DNA of 64,000 bases from Marinobacter sp. JH2 (GTDB taxonomy: Bacteria > Pseudomonadota > Gammaproteobacteria > Pseudomonadales > Oleiphilaceae), in contig NZ_CP037934.1 of NCBI RefSeq assembly GCF_004353225.1, forward strand, positions 744,001 through 808,000, read 5' to 3'. Made by a program: the position numbers and the translations under genes. The notes beneath the pieces are model-generated. The model saw only the letters and a list, made by a program, of their open reading frames with translations. It ran no database searches and was not told the DNA's origin. Shown here piece after piece: positions 44,177-54,675 of the stretch. The number at the start of each line of letters is the position of its first letter. Positions within the stretch are counted from its first letter, which is position 1.

Positions 44177-46447
44177 ATGGCGCAGCACAATAAGGTCGTT
44201 CACTTGGGTGGCCAGACATCGGTAGGCAAATTTTCGCTACCGGTGGCGCTAGTGCGACTTCGCGATACGTCGGGCCAATCTCTGAACGCAGTGCTCGCAG
44301 GCTTCTTCGAAAAGGCGGATGACAGTTTGTTTTCGTTGGCTGACAGCGCAGGCTCGAATCAGGATCAGGCCTCCTACTTTGATGCGATGCGCGAACTGCG
44401 TTTGCGGCGCAAAGCCATGACGGTTTCTATTCTTCAGTACATTAGCCAGGCCTTTAATGAACTCGGGCGTTTTAATCCCGCCCATAAGAGTAAATCGTTG
44501 GAAGAAATTGATCGAGACTCGCTGAGTCTGATGGATCACGCGGATCTCGAACAGCAGGTTGCGCTGGATAATCTGACCAACCGTTTGCGGAATCGGTATT
44601 CGGAAGTGCTGAGCTTGTTGGCGGCCAGAATTCGTCACACTGTTTCCGACCTGTCTTTGACTGATGCCCAGATTCCCTTGAGCCCCGAGGTGTTGTGCGG
44701 AGCGATAGCTGAAGCCTGCGCTGATCTGGATATCGATATTCGCGCCAAGCTGGTGGTGCTTAAACTGTTCGAACGGATGTTGACGGAACAGCTCGGAGCA
44801 TTTTATCAAGCATGTAACCAAACCCTGATCACACAAGGTGTATTGGCGGAGATGAAAACACCGCCGCTAGCTGGTGCTAACGTTCCGCGTTCAGTACCCG
44901 CATCAGAGAGTGCCGGGCAGGTAGCGGGGGGGAGGCATGAGCCCCAACACCATCAGACGGAAGTAACACCGACGTTAAGTGAGCTAAGCGAATTGCTGCA
45001 TCAAGCCGATCATAAGACCGCACCGGCGGAAAAAGCCGGAACAAGGGTATTAGATACGCAGCAGTTAATTTTGCAGTTGAGTCAGCTTCAGTCGTCTGCT
45101 CAGAACGTTGAGAGCGCGCAGGCTGTGCCCTTGCGGGATCAGTTAAAGCCTGTGTTGGGCTCCGAGGAAGGGAAAAGTACTTCGGTCGGTCAGGTGGATG
45201 GTGATGTCATCAATCTTGTATCGATGCTATTCGAATTTATTCTTGAGGATCGCCAATTGCATCCGGTGATGAAGGCGCTGATTGGTCGACTTCAAATACC
45301 GGTACTCAAAGTGGCTTTGAGTGATCAAAACTTCTTCAATCGTGGCGGGCATCCGGTTCGTAAGCTTCTCAATGAGTTGGCGTTGGCCGCAATAGGGTGG
45401 AGTGAAAAGCGTCCGGGCGTGAGGGATCCGCTGCGCGACAAAATTGAAGAAGTAGTTGAGCGTGTGTTGTCTGAATACACCGAGAATGTGGGGCTGTTCG
45501 AGGAGCTCGGGGAAGACTTTGGTCATTTCATGGATCTGGATCGCCGCCGCAGAGAACTGGTGGAACAGCGGCTCAGGGATGCAGAGGAGGGGCGCGCGAA
45601 GCACGAGCGGGCTCAGCAGGCTGCGGCTGACTTAATAAGTCAGTATACCGAAAACCATGAGCTACCAGAGCCAGTTTTACAGATTATCCATGACCCGCTT
45701 GCACGTTACCTTCAGTGGGTGGTTTTGCGTCATGGAGAGGATAGCTCGCTATGGGCGACTGCCAGTGAGTTGGCCGGAAGCTTGGTATGGAGTGTTGATC
45801 CACGACCGGTGGCTCCAGACACGCGTTCGGATCTGTTGCGGACCATCCCGGTTGTGGTTGAGGGGCTAAGAACAGCGTTGCAGGAAATTTCCTGGGACCC
45901 CTTTGCGACAGATTCTGTGATCCGGGATTTGGAGCTGGTGCACGTTGATGTTTTGCAGAATCTGGTGACCGCGCCGCTTGAGCCTGCGGAAGATACTGCC
46001 GAGCGTTCGGAGGTCGAATTCGATGCCGATGTTGCGATCGAGTCATCGCTCCCTGCAAGTGAAGAGCGTTTTGAAGTGCCGGAGCAATCTGAACTCGACG
46101 AGAACAAAGAGGGTTCAGTTGAAATTGTTGACCAGACTGCACCAACTGGTGAGCCGGTAGCGGTTGCTCTGCAGTGGCTGGATGCGGCCGATCAGCTGAG
46201 CGTGGGTTCGTGGCTGGAATTGAATAAAGATGATGTAAGAGTTCGTTGTAAGTTGGCGGCGTTCATTAAAGCAACCGGGAAATACATCTTCGTTAATCGC
46301 AACGGCGCCAAGGTAGCTGAATATTTTCGTGACGAGCTTGCGCTTGCGATGCAGGAAAAGGCGATTACGTTGTTGGACGATGGTTTGATTTTCGATCGCG
46401 CGCTCGAATCCATTATCGATAACCTGCGGCAAAATCGAAACGATTGA
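44177..46447 (+). CDS. DUF1631 family large cytoplasmic protein
   Basis: Large soluble, mostly helical protein of 756 residues with no signal or membrane segment. It matches the DUF1631 family, which some databases label thymidine phosphorylase without support in the sequence. The middle (about 220-370) is a Gln/Pro/Ala-rich linker of low conservation. The C-terminal about 95 residues (VALQWLDAADQLSVGSWLELN onward) form a distinct beta-rich domain, PilZ-like in layout, but without a visible RxxxR c-di-GMP motif. ATG 44177 has GGAG 7 nt upstream. Monocistronic by layout. Confidence 0.8.
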   Translation: MAQHNKVVHLGGQTSVGKFSLPVALVRLRDTSGQSLNAVLAGFFEKADDSLFSLADSAGSNQDQASYFDAMRELRLRRKAMTVSILQYISQAFNELGRFNPAHKSKSLEEIDRDSLSLMDHADLEQQVALDNLTNRLRNRYSEVLSLLAARIRHTVSDLSLTDAQIPLSPEVLCGAIAEACADLDIDIRAKLVVLKLFERMLTEQLGAFYQACNQTLITQGVLAEMKTPPLAGANVPRSVPASESAGQVAGGRHEPQHHQTEVTPTLSELSELLHQADHKTAPAEKAGTRVLDTQQLILQLSQLQSSAQNVESAQAVPLRDQLKPVLGSEEGKSTSVGQVDGDVINLVSMLFEFILEDRQLHPVMKALIGRLQIPVLKVALSDQNFFNRGGHPVRKLLNELALAAIGWSEKRPGVRDPLRDKIEEVVERVLSEYTENVGLFEELGEDFGHFMDLDRRRRELVEQRLRDAEEGRAKHERAQQAAADLISQYTENHELPEPVLQIIHDPLARYLQWVVLRHGEDSSLWATASELAGSLVWSVDPRPVAPDTRSDLLRTIPVVVEGLRTALQEISWDPFATDSVIRDLELVHVDVLQNLVTAPLEPAEDTAERSEVEFDADVAIESSLPASEERFEVPEQSELDENKEGSVEIVDQTAPTGEPVAVALQWLDAADQLSVGSWLELNKDDVRVRCKLAAFIKATGKYIFVNRNGAKVAEYFRDELALAMQEKAITLLDDGLIFDRALESIIDNLRQNRND

Positions 46448-46539
46448 GGTTGGCGCTGGCGTTGTAATTCGTGGCATCTGCAGGCGCTTTGTGATTCAAT
46501 CAAATGACTTAAATCACTCATTGCCGCTACGGATGAGCC

Positions 46540-47166
46540 TTGCCTAACACACGATCTGATCTTATTGAGTCGCCTATTTCTTCCGCTGAATTTATTGAAC
46601 AGGTTAGCGTCTTACGAGCGACAGGGCGTTTCCCCGATAGCCGTTGGTGCCCCTCGCCCAACTTCGGTGCCCGGCCTGACGATGCTGATATTACCTTACT
46701 GGTCGTACATAACATCAGCCTGCCTCCCGGGCAGTTTGGTGGTCCCTACATTGAAGATTTTTTTTGTAACCGCCTTGATCGGCATGCCCATCCTTACTTT
46801 TCCGAAATCGCCGATATGCAGGTGTCAGCGCACGCTTTGGTAAGGCGGGATGGGGCGATTGTGCAGTTTGTCAGCTGCCTCGATCGCGCTTGGCATGCTG
46901 GCAGGTCCTGTTTTGGCAATGAGGAAGAGTGTAATGACTTTGCGATTGGGATCGAACTGGAAGGCTCTGATGACATACCTTACACCGAGCAACAGTATCT
47001 CGCACTGGCATGGCTCACACGCTTGACGATGGCTGCTTGGCCCGCTGTAACCCATGAGCGAATCACCGGTCACAGTGATATTGCACCGAGACGAAAGACC
47101 GATCCGGGACCGGCTTTTCAATGGCCTTATTTTAAAAGCTTAGTGTGTGCCTCGGAGAAAAACTGA
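46540..47166 (+). CDS. ampD: 1,6-anhydro-N-acetylmuramyl-L-alanine amidase AmpD
   Basis: Cytoplasmic zinc amidase that cleaves anhydromuropeptides in cell-wall recycling and thereby controls AmpC beta-lactamase induction. The 208-residue protein uses TTG 46540, with GGATGAG just upstream; no alternative start preserves the N-terminus. Zinc ligands are His57 (VVHN), His178 (GHSDIAP) and Asp188 (KTDPG), with Lys186 in the catalytic region. The ampE ATG begins directly after the stop, giving an ampDE operon. Confidence 0.95.
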   Translation: MPNTRSDLIESPISSAEFIEQVSVLRATGRFPDSRWCPSPNFGARPDDADITLLVVHNISLPPGQFGGPYIEDFFCNRLDRHAHPYFSEIADMQVSAHALVRRDGAIVQFVSCLDRAWHAGRSCFGNEEECNDFAIGIELEGSDDIPYTEQQYLALAWLTRLTMAAWPAVTHERITGHSDIAPRRKTDPGPAFQWPYFKSLVCASEKN

Positions 47167-48054
47167 ATGGTTTTAGTGATTTTTTTGTTGGCGTATGTGA
47201 TACGCCGCAAGCTGGACCGACAAGAAGCACTGAGTAGTGAGGGTTTTTGGCGCCTCTGGTTTCAAAAAGGCGCAACAAGCAAGGCAGGGCAAGAGGAATC
47301 CCTGTTAAAGGGGTATTTTCTGGTGATATTGCCCGCCATTTGTCTGGTGGTAGTAACGGTGCTCGCAGACCAACTAGGGTTCCGCCTTGCACTCTACCCG
47401 CTGGAGATGGTGTTTCTTGTTCTGCTGATGGGCGTGCCGGGTTGGCAAGCTTCCCTTCAGGCCTATTCCGAGGCTTGGGGGCGAGGTGATATGCAAGGGG
47501 CATGGCATCACGTTAAAGACCGGCTGCCTGCTGATGAAAGGGGGGCTGCCTTTTCTCCGGAAGCGATGCATTTGTCGGCTTCCAAGGCGCTGATTCACAC
47601 TGTATTTGACCGTTTTTTTCTGGTGGTGTTCTGGTATGTCGTGGGGGGTATAGGGGCCGCACTGTTGGCACGTGGTGCGTTGGCTCTGGCGGAACATTGG
47701 CCTCAGGCCGGAGCAAGACCAAGCTATCGAAAAACCGCCGATTGGATTGGTTGGTTGCCAGCGAGACTGCTGGCTTGTACGTTCGGTTTAGCGGGGGATT
47801 TGTCGGGTTGGTCTCGAAAAGTGAGGCAGGTTGTGCCCGGCTTGAAAAAAACGACGACGGAAGTGCTAATGATTTCCGCCAACGGGTCGTTAACCGGGTA
47901 TGCACTTGATCCTGAACGGTTCTCGGAGTTGCATCCGGAAGACTGGCCACGTTTCGGTGGCCGCAGTCTGATCGCCATCAGGGATTTGTTGAACCGCAGC
48001 ATGTTGGTTTGGATCTGTGTCATAGCAATGCTGGTTATTGCAGGCGTGATTTAA
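47167..48054 (+). CDS. ampE: AmpE-like inner-membrane protein (beta-lactamase induction regulator)
   Basis: Integral membrane protein of 295 residues encoded directly after ampD. About four to five hydrophobic segments are visible: residues 2-12, 50-70, 75-95, about 150-170 and a C-terminal helix LVWICVIAMLVIAGVI. The segment ALIHTVFDRFFLVVFWYVVGG is typical of AmpE. The molecular function is not well established; a sensory role in beta-lactamase induction has been proposed for the family. No ampC or ampR is in the window. Confidence 0.88.
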   Translation: MVLVIFLLAYVIRRKLDRQEALSSEGFWRLWFQKGATSKAGQEESLLKGYFLVILPAICLVVVTVLADQLGFRLALYPLEMVFLVLLMGVPGWQASLQAYSEAWGRGDMQGAWHHVKDRLPADERGAAFSPEAMHLSASKALIHTVFDRFFLVVFWYVVGGIGAALLARGALALAEHWPQAGARPSYRKTADWIGWLPARLLACTFGLAGDLSGWSRKVRQVVPGLKKTTTEVLMISANGSLTGYALDPERFSELHPEDWPRFGGRSLIAIRDLLNRSMLVWICVIAMLVIAGVI

Positions 48055-48096
48055 GTCCAATACCACTTTGGAGCGATTAAAACGTTCCAGCTGTAG

Positions 48097-50178
48097 GTGA
48101 AAATCAAAAAAATAATATTCATGGTTCGGTTTTCGAATCTGGGCGAGGGCGCTTTGAACTACATAATTAATCCAGCGATTGCGTTAATGAACCGGCTGCC
48201 GATGGTTTATAAGTTCAGCCTCATCAGCTTTCTCTTTCTTGGTCCTATTCTGGTGTTGTCCTGGCTGGTCATCTCTGGCCTCAATCAGTCTGTACAAACC
48301 ATGAACCGGAGTATTGACGGATTGGTGGAGCTTAAGAGCGCTGATCGGCTGTTGGCAGCGGCGATGGATTTTCGGGACTACAAGGCCCCGGCTATTCTTA
48401 AAGAAGACCCCGCGCTGGCTGAGAAAGCCGACCGGGCTGCGTCAAAAATCGATGCACTGCTGACAGATCTGGCCGAGCCCCGCCGTTTGTTTGACTCCTC
48501 GGGCTCCTGGCAAGAGCAGATTCTCGCGTTGCAAAAAGACTGGCGTTCACTTCTCAACAGTAACAGTTATCAGGGCAGTATGGACGCGCAGTACAAGTAT
48601 TATCAGGAGTTTGTACAGAAAGCCCTGGCGCTGTTGCCGGCAACAATGGAAGTGTCGGGGTTGGGGCAGAATGCGTCCCGTGAAAACCAACTGTTGCTTG
48701 GTTTGGTGCGAGATGTTTTCCCTGATGCACGTAACGCCATTGGTGGCGCTCGTTCCTACGGCATCTTCGCATTGGTAGAAGGGCAGGTGGGCTACGCCAT
48801 GAGCGAGAACCTGAACGAAATCTTCGACCGTTTAACCAATCGAAGCTCACTGCTCTCTCCCGGTTTGGTGGTGGCAAAAGAAGCCTCTTCAGAATTAGCT
48901 GAGGCTTCTGCTCTGACTCGTGTAGATGGAAGTGTGCTTGTGGTGCGGGATGCGTTGGACACGCAGGTGATCACGCCGATGCGTTTGGAAACACCGTGGC
49001 AAGATTACGACGCAACGGTGGCAGCCCAAACAAAACATTTCGATGCTTTGACCGAGACGATCTTTGAGGTGGTTGGAGCCAATCTTGAACGCCGATTGGC
49101 CAGTGAAACCCGGCAGCGCACGATCATTGTTGTTTCTTTGATCGCGGTGATGCTGGTGGTGGTGTACCTGTACATTGGATTTTTTATGTCGGTCAGGGTT
49201 GCCATCAACCGGTTCAGTTCGGCGGCCAGAAACGTCGCAGCTGGTGATATGACTACCCATATCGAGCTTTCCAACCGGGATGAATTGGGTGAGCTCACGT
49301 CCGAATTCAACAATATGACGGACAAAATTGCGGAGCTGATCCGGTCTGTCAGTGCGACCACAGCCGATGTGGACATGCAAGCTGTTCGGGTTAACGATAC
49401 TGCCGCGGCGAACAGTGAAGCGGTGGCACGTCAGATGGATGAAAGCAGCCAGATCAATGAAGCCATGGGCCAAATGGTGGCAGCGGTCAACGAGGTCACT
49501 GAAAGCGCCCACCGGGTCGCTGACAGTGCCGGTAGTGCTGAGCGTGATACCGAAACGGGCCGACAGGTGGTTGCGGGCACGGTTGAGACCATTCACAAGC
49601 TTGCCAGCGAGATTGCCGGCGCTATGGAGGTTATCAATCGGGTCAACAAAGACAGTGATAACATCAGTCAGGTGTTGGTTGAAATCAAGGCTATTGCGGA
49701 ACAGACCAACCTGCTTGCACTCAACGCGGCTATTGAGGCTGCGCGTGCGGGCGAATACGGGCGTGGGTTTGCTGTCGTGGCGGATGAAGTGCGTTCGCTA
49801 TCGCAGCGTACTCACAAGTCTACAGAAGAGATTGAGGACATGATCTCTCGTTTACAGGGCGGCGTGAAAGAAGCGGTATTCGCCATGACCAGCAGCCATG
49901 GTGCCACAGAGTTGACCGTGCAGAAGTCGACAGAAGTGACCCAGGCACTGGACAGCATCGCGAACGGCATTTCAGAAATTGTTGATATGAGCCATCAGAT
50001 CGCCCAAGCCGCTGAAGAGCAGTCTGCGGTGGCGAAAAACGTCAATGCCAATGTTGAAAGCATTGGCGAGCTGGGCCAGAGCACGGCTGAAAACGCTCAG
50101 GAGACATTGGACTCCTCTCGCCAGATGTCAGACCTGACCGCTTCGCTTCAAAAGCTGGTTGAAACGTTCAAAGTCTGA
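48097..50178 (+). CDS. Methyl-accepting chemotaxis protein
   Basis: Chemoreceptor of 693 residues. TM1 is about residues 40-65 ([22 protein letters not shown]). A periplasmic domain of about 280 residues follows, helical and not recognised. TM2 is near 345-367 ([23 protein letters not shown]), then a HAMP domain (about 368-420). The signalling domain has the conserved hairpin tip [20 protein letters not shown] (about 541-560). There is no C-terminal CheR/CheB pentapeptide (ends [10 protein letters not shown]). Start GTG 48097 is uncertain; ATG 48121 would remove eight residues. It stands alone, far from any che gene in the window. Confidence 0.93.
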   Translation: MKIKKIIFMVRFSNLGEGALNYIINPAIALMNRLPMVYKFSLISFLFLGPILVLSWLVISGLNQSVQTMNRSIDGLVELKSADRLLAAAMDFRDYKAPAILKEDPALAEKADRAASKIDALLTDLAEPRRLFDSSGSWQEQILALQKDWRSLLNSNSYQGSMDAQYKYYQEFVQKALALLPATMEVSGLGQNASRENQLLLGLVRDVFPDARNAIGGARSYGIFALVEGQVGYAMSENLNEIFDRLTNRSSLLSPGLVVAKEASSELAEASALTRVDGSVLVVRDALDTQVITPMRLETPWQDYDATVAAQTKHFDALTETIFEVVGANLERRLASETRQRTIIVVSLIAVMLVVVYLYIGFFMSVRVAINRFSSAARNVAAGDMTTHIELSNRDELGELTSEFNNMTDKIAELIRSVSATTADVDMQAVRVNDTAAANSEAVARQMDESSQINEAMGQMVAAVNEVTESAHRVADSAGSAERDTETGRQVVAGTVETIHKLASEIAGAMEVINRVNKDSDNISQVLVEIKAIAEQTNLLALNAAIEAARAGEYGRGFAVVADEVRSLSQRTHKSTEEIEDMISRLQGGVKEAVFAMTSSHGATELTVQKSTEVTQALDSIANGISEIVDMSHQIAQAAEEQSAVAKNVNANVESIGELGQSTAENAQETLDSSRQMSDLTASLQKLVETFKV

Positions 50179-50202
50179 ATTTGACGTTCATTGAGATTAT
50201 AG

Positions 50203-50230
50203 AAATCCGGCTCTTAGAGGCCGGATTTTT
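50203..50230 (+). terminator. Terminator shared by the chemoreceptor gene and the convergent pduO-type gene
   Basis: Perfect 9-bp stem AAATCCGGC/GCCGGATTT with loop TCTTAGAG, followed by TT on the + strand. It overlaps the last codons of the opposing gene, whose stop (50214-50216) is in the loop. The + strand tail is ATTTTT, a reasonable U-tract. Confidence 0.75.
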
Positions 50231-50771
50231 GTTGCTCCCAAAGAATTTCTTTTGCGCCTTCCCGACGAGCTAATACCCGAGATACTACGAATAGCAGATC
50301 CGAAAGACGGTTGAGGTATTGTCGTGCACCGGGATTAATCTCTTCTTCTTGGCTCATGCCAACGACAATCCGCTCAGCACGCCGACACACTGCGCGAGCC
50401 AAATGACACTGCGCGGCAGCGGGAGAGCCTCCGGGCAGAATGAAGTTCTTCAAAGGGGGGAGGCCTTCGTTGTGTTCGTCCAGCACTTGCTCCAACCAAC
50501 TAATGTGTTTTTCGCTAATCACCAGGCTATTGGGAATGGCAAACTCACCACCAATGTCGAAGAGATGGTGTTGGATGCGGCGAAACAGATCAATCATGGC
50601 ATCGTCAGCGGGTAAGGTTTCAACCAAAATGCCGATATGACAATTCAGTTCGTCAACGGTGCCCATGGCTTCAACGCGCAGGGCATTTTTTACCACACGA
50701 TTGCCGTCTGCCAGCCCGGTTGTACCGTCGTCGCCTGTTCGGGTGTAAATTTTGGAAAGGCGGTTGCCCAT
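50214..50771 (-). CDS. Cob(I)alamin adenosyltransferase, PduO/MmaB type
   Basis: Transfers the adenosyl group of ATP to cob(I)alamin to form adenosylcobalamin. The 185-residue protein starts with the PduO signature KIYTRTGDDGTTGLADG, contains VDELNCHIG, and has the ATP-site helix HLARAVCRRAERIV and LNRLSDLLFVVSRVLA. Length is typical. It lies 27 nt downstream of panE on the same strand. The substrate may be scavenged corrinoid, as no other cobalamin gene is nearby. Confidence 0.93.
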   Translation of the reverse strand: MGNRLSKIYTRTGDDGTTGLADGNRVVKNALRVEAMGTVDELNCHIGILVETLPADDAMIDLFRRIQHHLFDIGGEFAIPNSLVISEKHISWLEQVLDEHNEGLPPLKNFILPGGSPAAAQCHLARAVCRRAERIVVGMSQEEEINPGARQYLNRLSDLLFVVSRVLARREGAKEILWEQQKSGL

Positions 50772-50798
50772 AGTGGTCGTACTCCTGGTGAAAGCGGG

Positions 50799-51683
50799 TT
50801 ATTTCAGTTGTTTAACTTGATCGGTAAGCATTTGGTTTACGGGGGTGTCGATGCCGACTTCGGCCCCTAGACGCGCCAAATAGCCGTTAATGAAATTGAT
50901 TTCTGTTGTCCGTCCGGCCAATCGATCCGCACGCATAGACGAGGTATTGGCGGCAGTGTTTCTCGCAACCGCTTCAATGGCCTCTCGTAGTGCCTCGGGA
51001 GATTTCGAAGATTGGCCGCTGGCGGTCTGCAGTTCACAGATCTCATGGCACAGGGGAGCGATCCACTGTTGGTAAAACGGATGAGTCAAGATCTTGCCAT
51101 TCGGGCAGTCCAGGATGGCGGTGAAGGGATTTATGCCGGCGTTGATGGTCAATTTCTGCCAGAGCCTGCTAAGAATGTCGGTTTCAGCGTTAACGCTCAG
51201 ACCGCTTTCGGCGAGTTTGGCAACGGTTTCGGTAAGGTAAGTGTTGCCAGCGGGTGTGAGCGCGCCGACCCAGGTTTCACCTTGCCCGGCATGGACAACC
51301 AGAGCGGATTCGGGGCGATTTGCCCCTTCGGTGGTCGTGGCTGCAAGAACAGGGTGGTTCGGCCAGGTTTCAGCCACACGTTGCTGGCTGCCGAGGCCGT
51401 TTTGAAATAAGACAATCGGAGAGGTTTCGGGCAGTCGAGGAACTACCTGTTTCAGTGCGTCCAAGGTATCGCCGGCTTTGGTGGTAACGACCAGCAAGGA
51501 TGGTGATTGAGTGTGGGGTAGCCAAGGAATCTGAATCGATAGCTCCGGCCCTTTCAGGGGCCGGAACTGGTAAGCGAGTGATTCGAGCGATTGCTCTGGG
51601 CGGGGCACAAAAGCCACCTGTCTGGCAGGAAGCTTGGCCGCCCAAAGCCGGCCCATCGAGCCGGCTCCCAGAATCGCAATCAT
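50799..51683 (-). CDS. panE: 2-dehydropantoate 2-reductase (ketopantoate reductase)
   Basis: NADPH-dependent reduction of ketopantoate to pantoate for coenzyme A synthesis. The 294-residue protein begins IAILGAGSMGRLWAAKL, an N-terminal Rossmann motif. VTTKAGDTLDAL and the catalytic-Lys region LWQKLTINAGINPFTAILDCPNG follow, with NFINGYLARLG near the C-terminus. It starts 4 nt after the valS stop on the same strand. ApbA/PanE paralogues exist, so the assignment to ketopantoate is probable, not certain. Confidence 0.88.
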   Translation of the reverse strand: MIAILGAGSMGRLWAAKLPARQVAFVPRPEQSLESLAYQFRPLKGPELSIQIPWLPHTQSPSLLVVTTKAGDTLDALKQVVPRLPETSPIVLFQNGLGSQQRVAETWPNHPVLAATTTEGANRPESALVVHAGQGETWVGALTPAGNTYLTETVAKLAESGLSVNAETDILSRLWQKLTINAGINPFTAILDCPNGKILTHPFYQQWIAPLCHEICELQTASGQSSKSPEALREAIEAVARNTAANTSSMRADRLAGRTTEINFINGYLARLGAEVGIDTPVNQMLTDQVKQLK

Positions 51684-51687
51684 AGCC

Positions 51688-54540
51688 TTACATGGCCTCG
51701 ATTTCGGCTCGCTGTGTACTCAACCGCTGCAGGCTGCCTTGGGCATCGCGCAGCTTGCCTTTCTCTTTTTCGATCACTTCAGCCGGAGCCTTGGAGGTGA
51801 ACTTTTCATTGCTTAGCTTGCCTTCAACGCGGCTGATTTCTTTCTGCAACCGATCCAGTTCTTTGTCCAGGCGCTTGAGTTCGGCGTCTTTGTCAATCAA
51901 ACCGGCCATGGGCACCAGGACTTCCATTTCACCAACCAGTTGGGTGGCACTCATTGGCGCTTTTTCTGAGCCTAGCCATTCGAGTTTCTCAAGCTTCGCC
52001 AAGGACATCAGGAACTGACGGTTGGCGTTCAGCCGTTGCTCGTCTTCGCTGTTGCCGCCTTTGAGGAATACGGGCACGGGCTTGCCCGGGGAAATGTTCA
52101 TTTCACCGCGAATGTTCCGAACAGCCACAATGACACCTTTCACCCACTCGATATTGGCTTTGGCGCTGGCGTCCTGTTTGCTTTCTTCAGGCTGCGGGAA
52201 CGGCTGCAGCATGATGCTGTCGCCGCTCTTGCCAGCCAATGGAGCAATACGCTGCCAGATTTCTTCGGTGATGTACGGCATCATGGGGTGTGCCAGACGC
52301 AGGATAGCTTCCAGAACACGCACCAGTGTGCGACGGGTGCCACGTTTGGCTTCAACGCTGCCGCTGTCGTCGCTCAGACAGGGCTTGGCCAACTCAAGGT
52401 ACCAGTCGCAGTATTCGTTCCAGATGAACTCGTACAGCGCGTAAGCCGCCAGATCAAAACGGTATTGTTCCAGATGGCGGGTCACTTCCTGCTCACAGTG
52501 CTGGAGTTCGCTGATGATCCATCGATCCGCCAGGGATAGTTCTACCGGCTCGTTATTTACACCGCAGTCTTCGCCTTCGGTGTTCATCAGTACGTAGCGC
52601 GCAGCGTTCCACAGTTTGTTGCAGAAGTTGCGGTAGCCTTCCAGGCGCTTCATGTCCCAGTTGATGTCACGGCCGGTGGTGGCCATGGCGGCTAGGGTGA
52701 AGCGCAGGGCGTCGGTGCCGTGGGCTGCGATGCCTTCTGGGAATTCTTTCTGGGTGCGCTTGCCGATTTTTTCAGCCAGCTTGGGCTGCATCAGGTTGCC
52801 GGTACGCTTTTCCATCAGGTTGTCCAGGGCGATGCCGTCGATCATATCCAGCGGATCGATGACGTTGCCCTTGGATTTGGACATTTTGTCGCCGTGCTCG
52901 TCGCGGATCAGGCCGGTCACGTAAACGGTTTTGAATGGTACCTGTGGTGTGCCGTCTTCATTCTTCATGAAGTGCATGGTCATCATAATCATCCGGGCAA
53001 CCCAGAAGAAAATGATGTCAAAACCGGTCACCAAAACATCTGTGGGGTGGAAGGTTTTCAGGCGCTCGGTGATTTCCGGCCAACCCAAGGTGCCGAAAGT
53101 CCACAAAGCAGAGCTGAACCAGGTGTCCAGAACGTCGTCGTCTTGCTTCAGTTCCAGATCCGAGGCCAGGCTGTGTTTCTTGCGCACTTCGTTTTCGTCG
53201 CGACCAACGTAAATGTTGCCTTCAGCGTCGTACCAGGCCGGAATCCGGTGGCCCCACCACAGTTGTCGGGAGATACACCAGTCCTGGATGTCGCGCATCC
53301 AGGAGAAATACATGTTTTCATACTGCTTGGGCACAAACTGAATGCGGCCGTCTTCCACGGCTTCAATGGCAGGCTTAGCCAATGTTTTGGCGTCAGCAAA
53401 CCATTGGTCGGTGAGCATCGGTTCGATGATCAGGCCGGAGCGGTCGCCGCGGGGTACGCTGAGTACATGGTCTTCAACCTGTTGTACCAGACCTTCAGCT
53501 TCCATGTCCGCAACAATTTGCTTGCGGGCGACTTCGCGGGTCAGGCCAGCGTAGGCTGCCGGCATGCTGCCGTCGATGTCGGTATTTTCGGTGCCGTCGC
53601 TGTTGAAGACTTCGGCGGTTTCACGAATGTTGGCGTCTTGAGTCAGGACGTTGATCATCGGCAGGTTGTTGCGTTTGCCGACGGCGTAATCGTTAAAGTC
53701 GTGGGCCGGTGTGATCTTCACGCAGCCGGAGCCTTTTTCCGGATCGGCGTGGTGGTCGGCCACGATCGGGATTCTGCGGTTTACCAGCGGCAACATGATG
53801 TGTTTGCCAATCAGGTGCTGGTATCTCTCGTCGTCCGGATGCACGGCTACAGCGGTGTCGCCGAGCATGGTTTCCGGACGGGTAGTGGCGACGACGACGT
53901 AGTCTTTGCCGTCTTGGGTGGTTGCGCCATCAGCCAATGGGTAGCGCAGGTGCCAGAAGAAGCCTTTTTCTTCTTTGTTTTCCACTTCCAGGTCGGAAAT
54001 GGCGGTGTGCAGTTTCGGGTCCCAGTTGACCAAGCGCTTGCCGCGGTAGACCAGGCCGTCTTCGTATAGGCGGATGAAAACTTCTTGTACAGCTTTGTAG
54101 AAGCCTTCGTCCATGGTGAAGCGCTCGTTGCTCCAGTCTACGGAGTTGCCAAGGCGGCGCATCTGACGGGTGATGGTTCCGCCGGACTCTTCTTTCCAGT
54201 TCCAGATACGTTTGATGAATTCGTCCCGGCCGAGGTCGTGGCGGGTTTTGCCTTCTTCTGCGGCGAGTTTGCGCTCAACCACCATTTGGGTGGCGATACC
54301 GGCGTGGTCGGTGCCGACGGTCCAGACAGTGTTGTTGCCCTGCATGCGCTTGTAGCGAGTGAGGGTGTCCATGATGGTGTGCTGGAAAGCATGGCCCATG
54401 TGCAGGCTGCCGGTCACGTTAGGTGGCGGAATAGCGATGCTGTATGACTGGCCTTCTCCGCTGGGGCGGAAGTACCCTTTGGATTCCCAGTTTTCGTACC
54501 ACTGGCGCTCGATGTTTTCTGGCTGGTAGGTTTTTTCCAT
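51688..54540 (-). CDS. valS: Valyl-tRNA synthetase
   Basis: Class I synthetase charging tRNA-Val, with post-transfer editing; 950 residues. HIGH-like motif is in [13 protein letters not shown], the editing domain includes [22 protein letters not shown], and KMSKS is near residue 551 ([12 protein letters not shown]). The C-terminal coiled coil ([20 protein letters not shown]) binds the tRNA. It is in the usual pepA-holC-valS order. A 135-nt space separates it from holC and holds no gene. Confidence 0.98.
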   Translation of the reverse strand: MEKTYQPENIERQWYENWESKGYFRPSGEGQSYSIAIPPPNVTGSLHMGHAFQHTIMDTLTRYKRMQGNNTVWTVGTDHAGIATQMVVERKLAAEEGKTRHDLGRDEFIKRIWNWKEESGGTITRQMRRLGNSVDWSNERFTMDEGFYKAVQEVFIRLYEDGLVYRGKRLVNWDPKLHTAISDLEVENKEEKGFFWHLRYPLADGATTQDGKDYVVVATTRPETMLGDTAVAVHPDDERYQHLIGKHIMLPLVNRRIPIVADHHADPEKGSGCVKITPAHDFNDYAVGKRNNLPMINVLTQDANIRETAEVFNSDGTENTDIDGSMPAAYAGLTREVARKQIVADMEAEGLVQQVEDHVLSVPRGDRSGLIIEPMLTDQWFADAKTLAKPAIEAVEDGRIQFVPKQYENMYFSWMRDIQDWCISRQLWWGHRIPAWYDAEGNIYVGRDENEVRKKHSLASDLELKQDDDVLDTWFSSALWTFGTLGWPEITERLKTFHPTDVLVTGFDIIFFWVARMIMMTMHFMKNEDGTPQVPFKTVYVTGLIRDEHGDKMSKSKGNVIDPLDMIDGIALDNLMEKRTGNLMQPKLAEKIGKRTQKEFPEGIAAHGTDALRFTLAAMATTGRDINWDMKRLEGYRNFCNKLWNAARYVLMNTEGEDCGVNNEPVELSLADRWIISELQHCEQEVTRHLEQYRFDLAAYALYEFIWNEYCDWYLELAKPCLSDDSGSVEAKRGTRRTLVRVLEAILRLAHPMMPYITEEIWQRIAPLAGKSGDSIMLQPFPQPEESKQDASAKANIEWVKGVIVAVRNIRGEMNISPGKPVPVFLKGGNSEDEQRLNANRQFLMSLAKLEKLEWLGSEKAPMSATQLVGEMEVLVPMAGLIDKDAELKRLDKELDRLQKEISRVEGKLSNEKFTSKAPAEVIEKEKGKLRDAQGSLQRLSTQRAEIEAM

Positions 54541-54675
54541 GGGTTTCTGCAGTGACCGTTGGTTGATTCACGATGGGGAAGTTTGAAACCGGCCATTATA
54601 CATGGTCGCTTTGGTTCGGGCGAACGTTCAGCTTCCGGTGCTCGTATATTCTTGGCCTGTTCGTTTCGGTGTTGG

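Noticed and set aside
52720..54069. Open frame of 449 codons on the + strand across valS
   Set aside because: It is antisense to the fully conserved valS. Its translation is low-complexity and rich in Val/Gly/His, with no family likeness; a typical shadow of a GC-rich gene.
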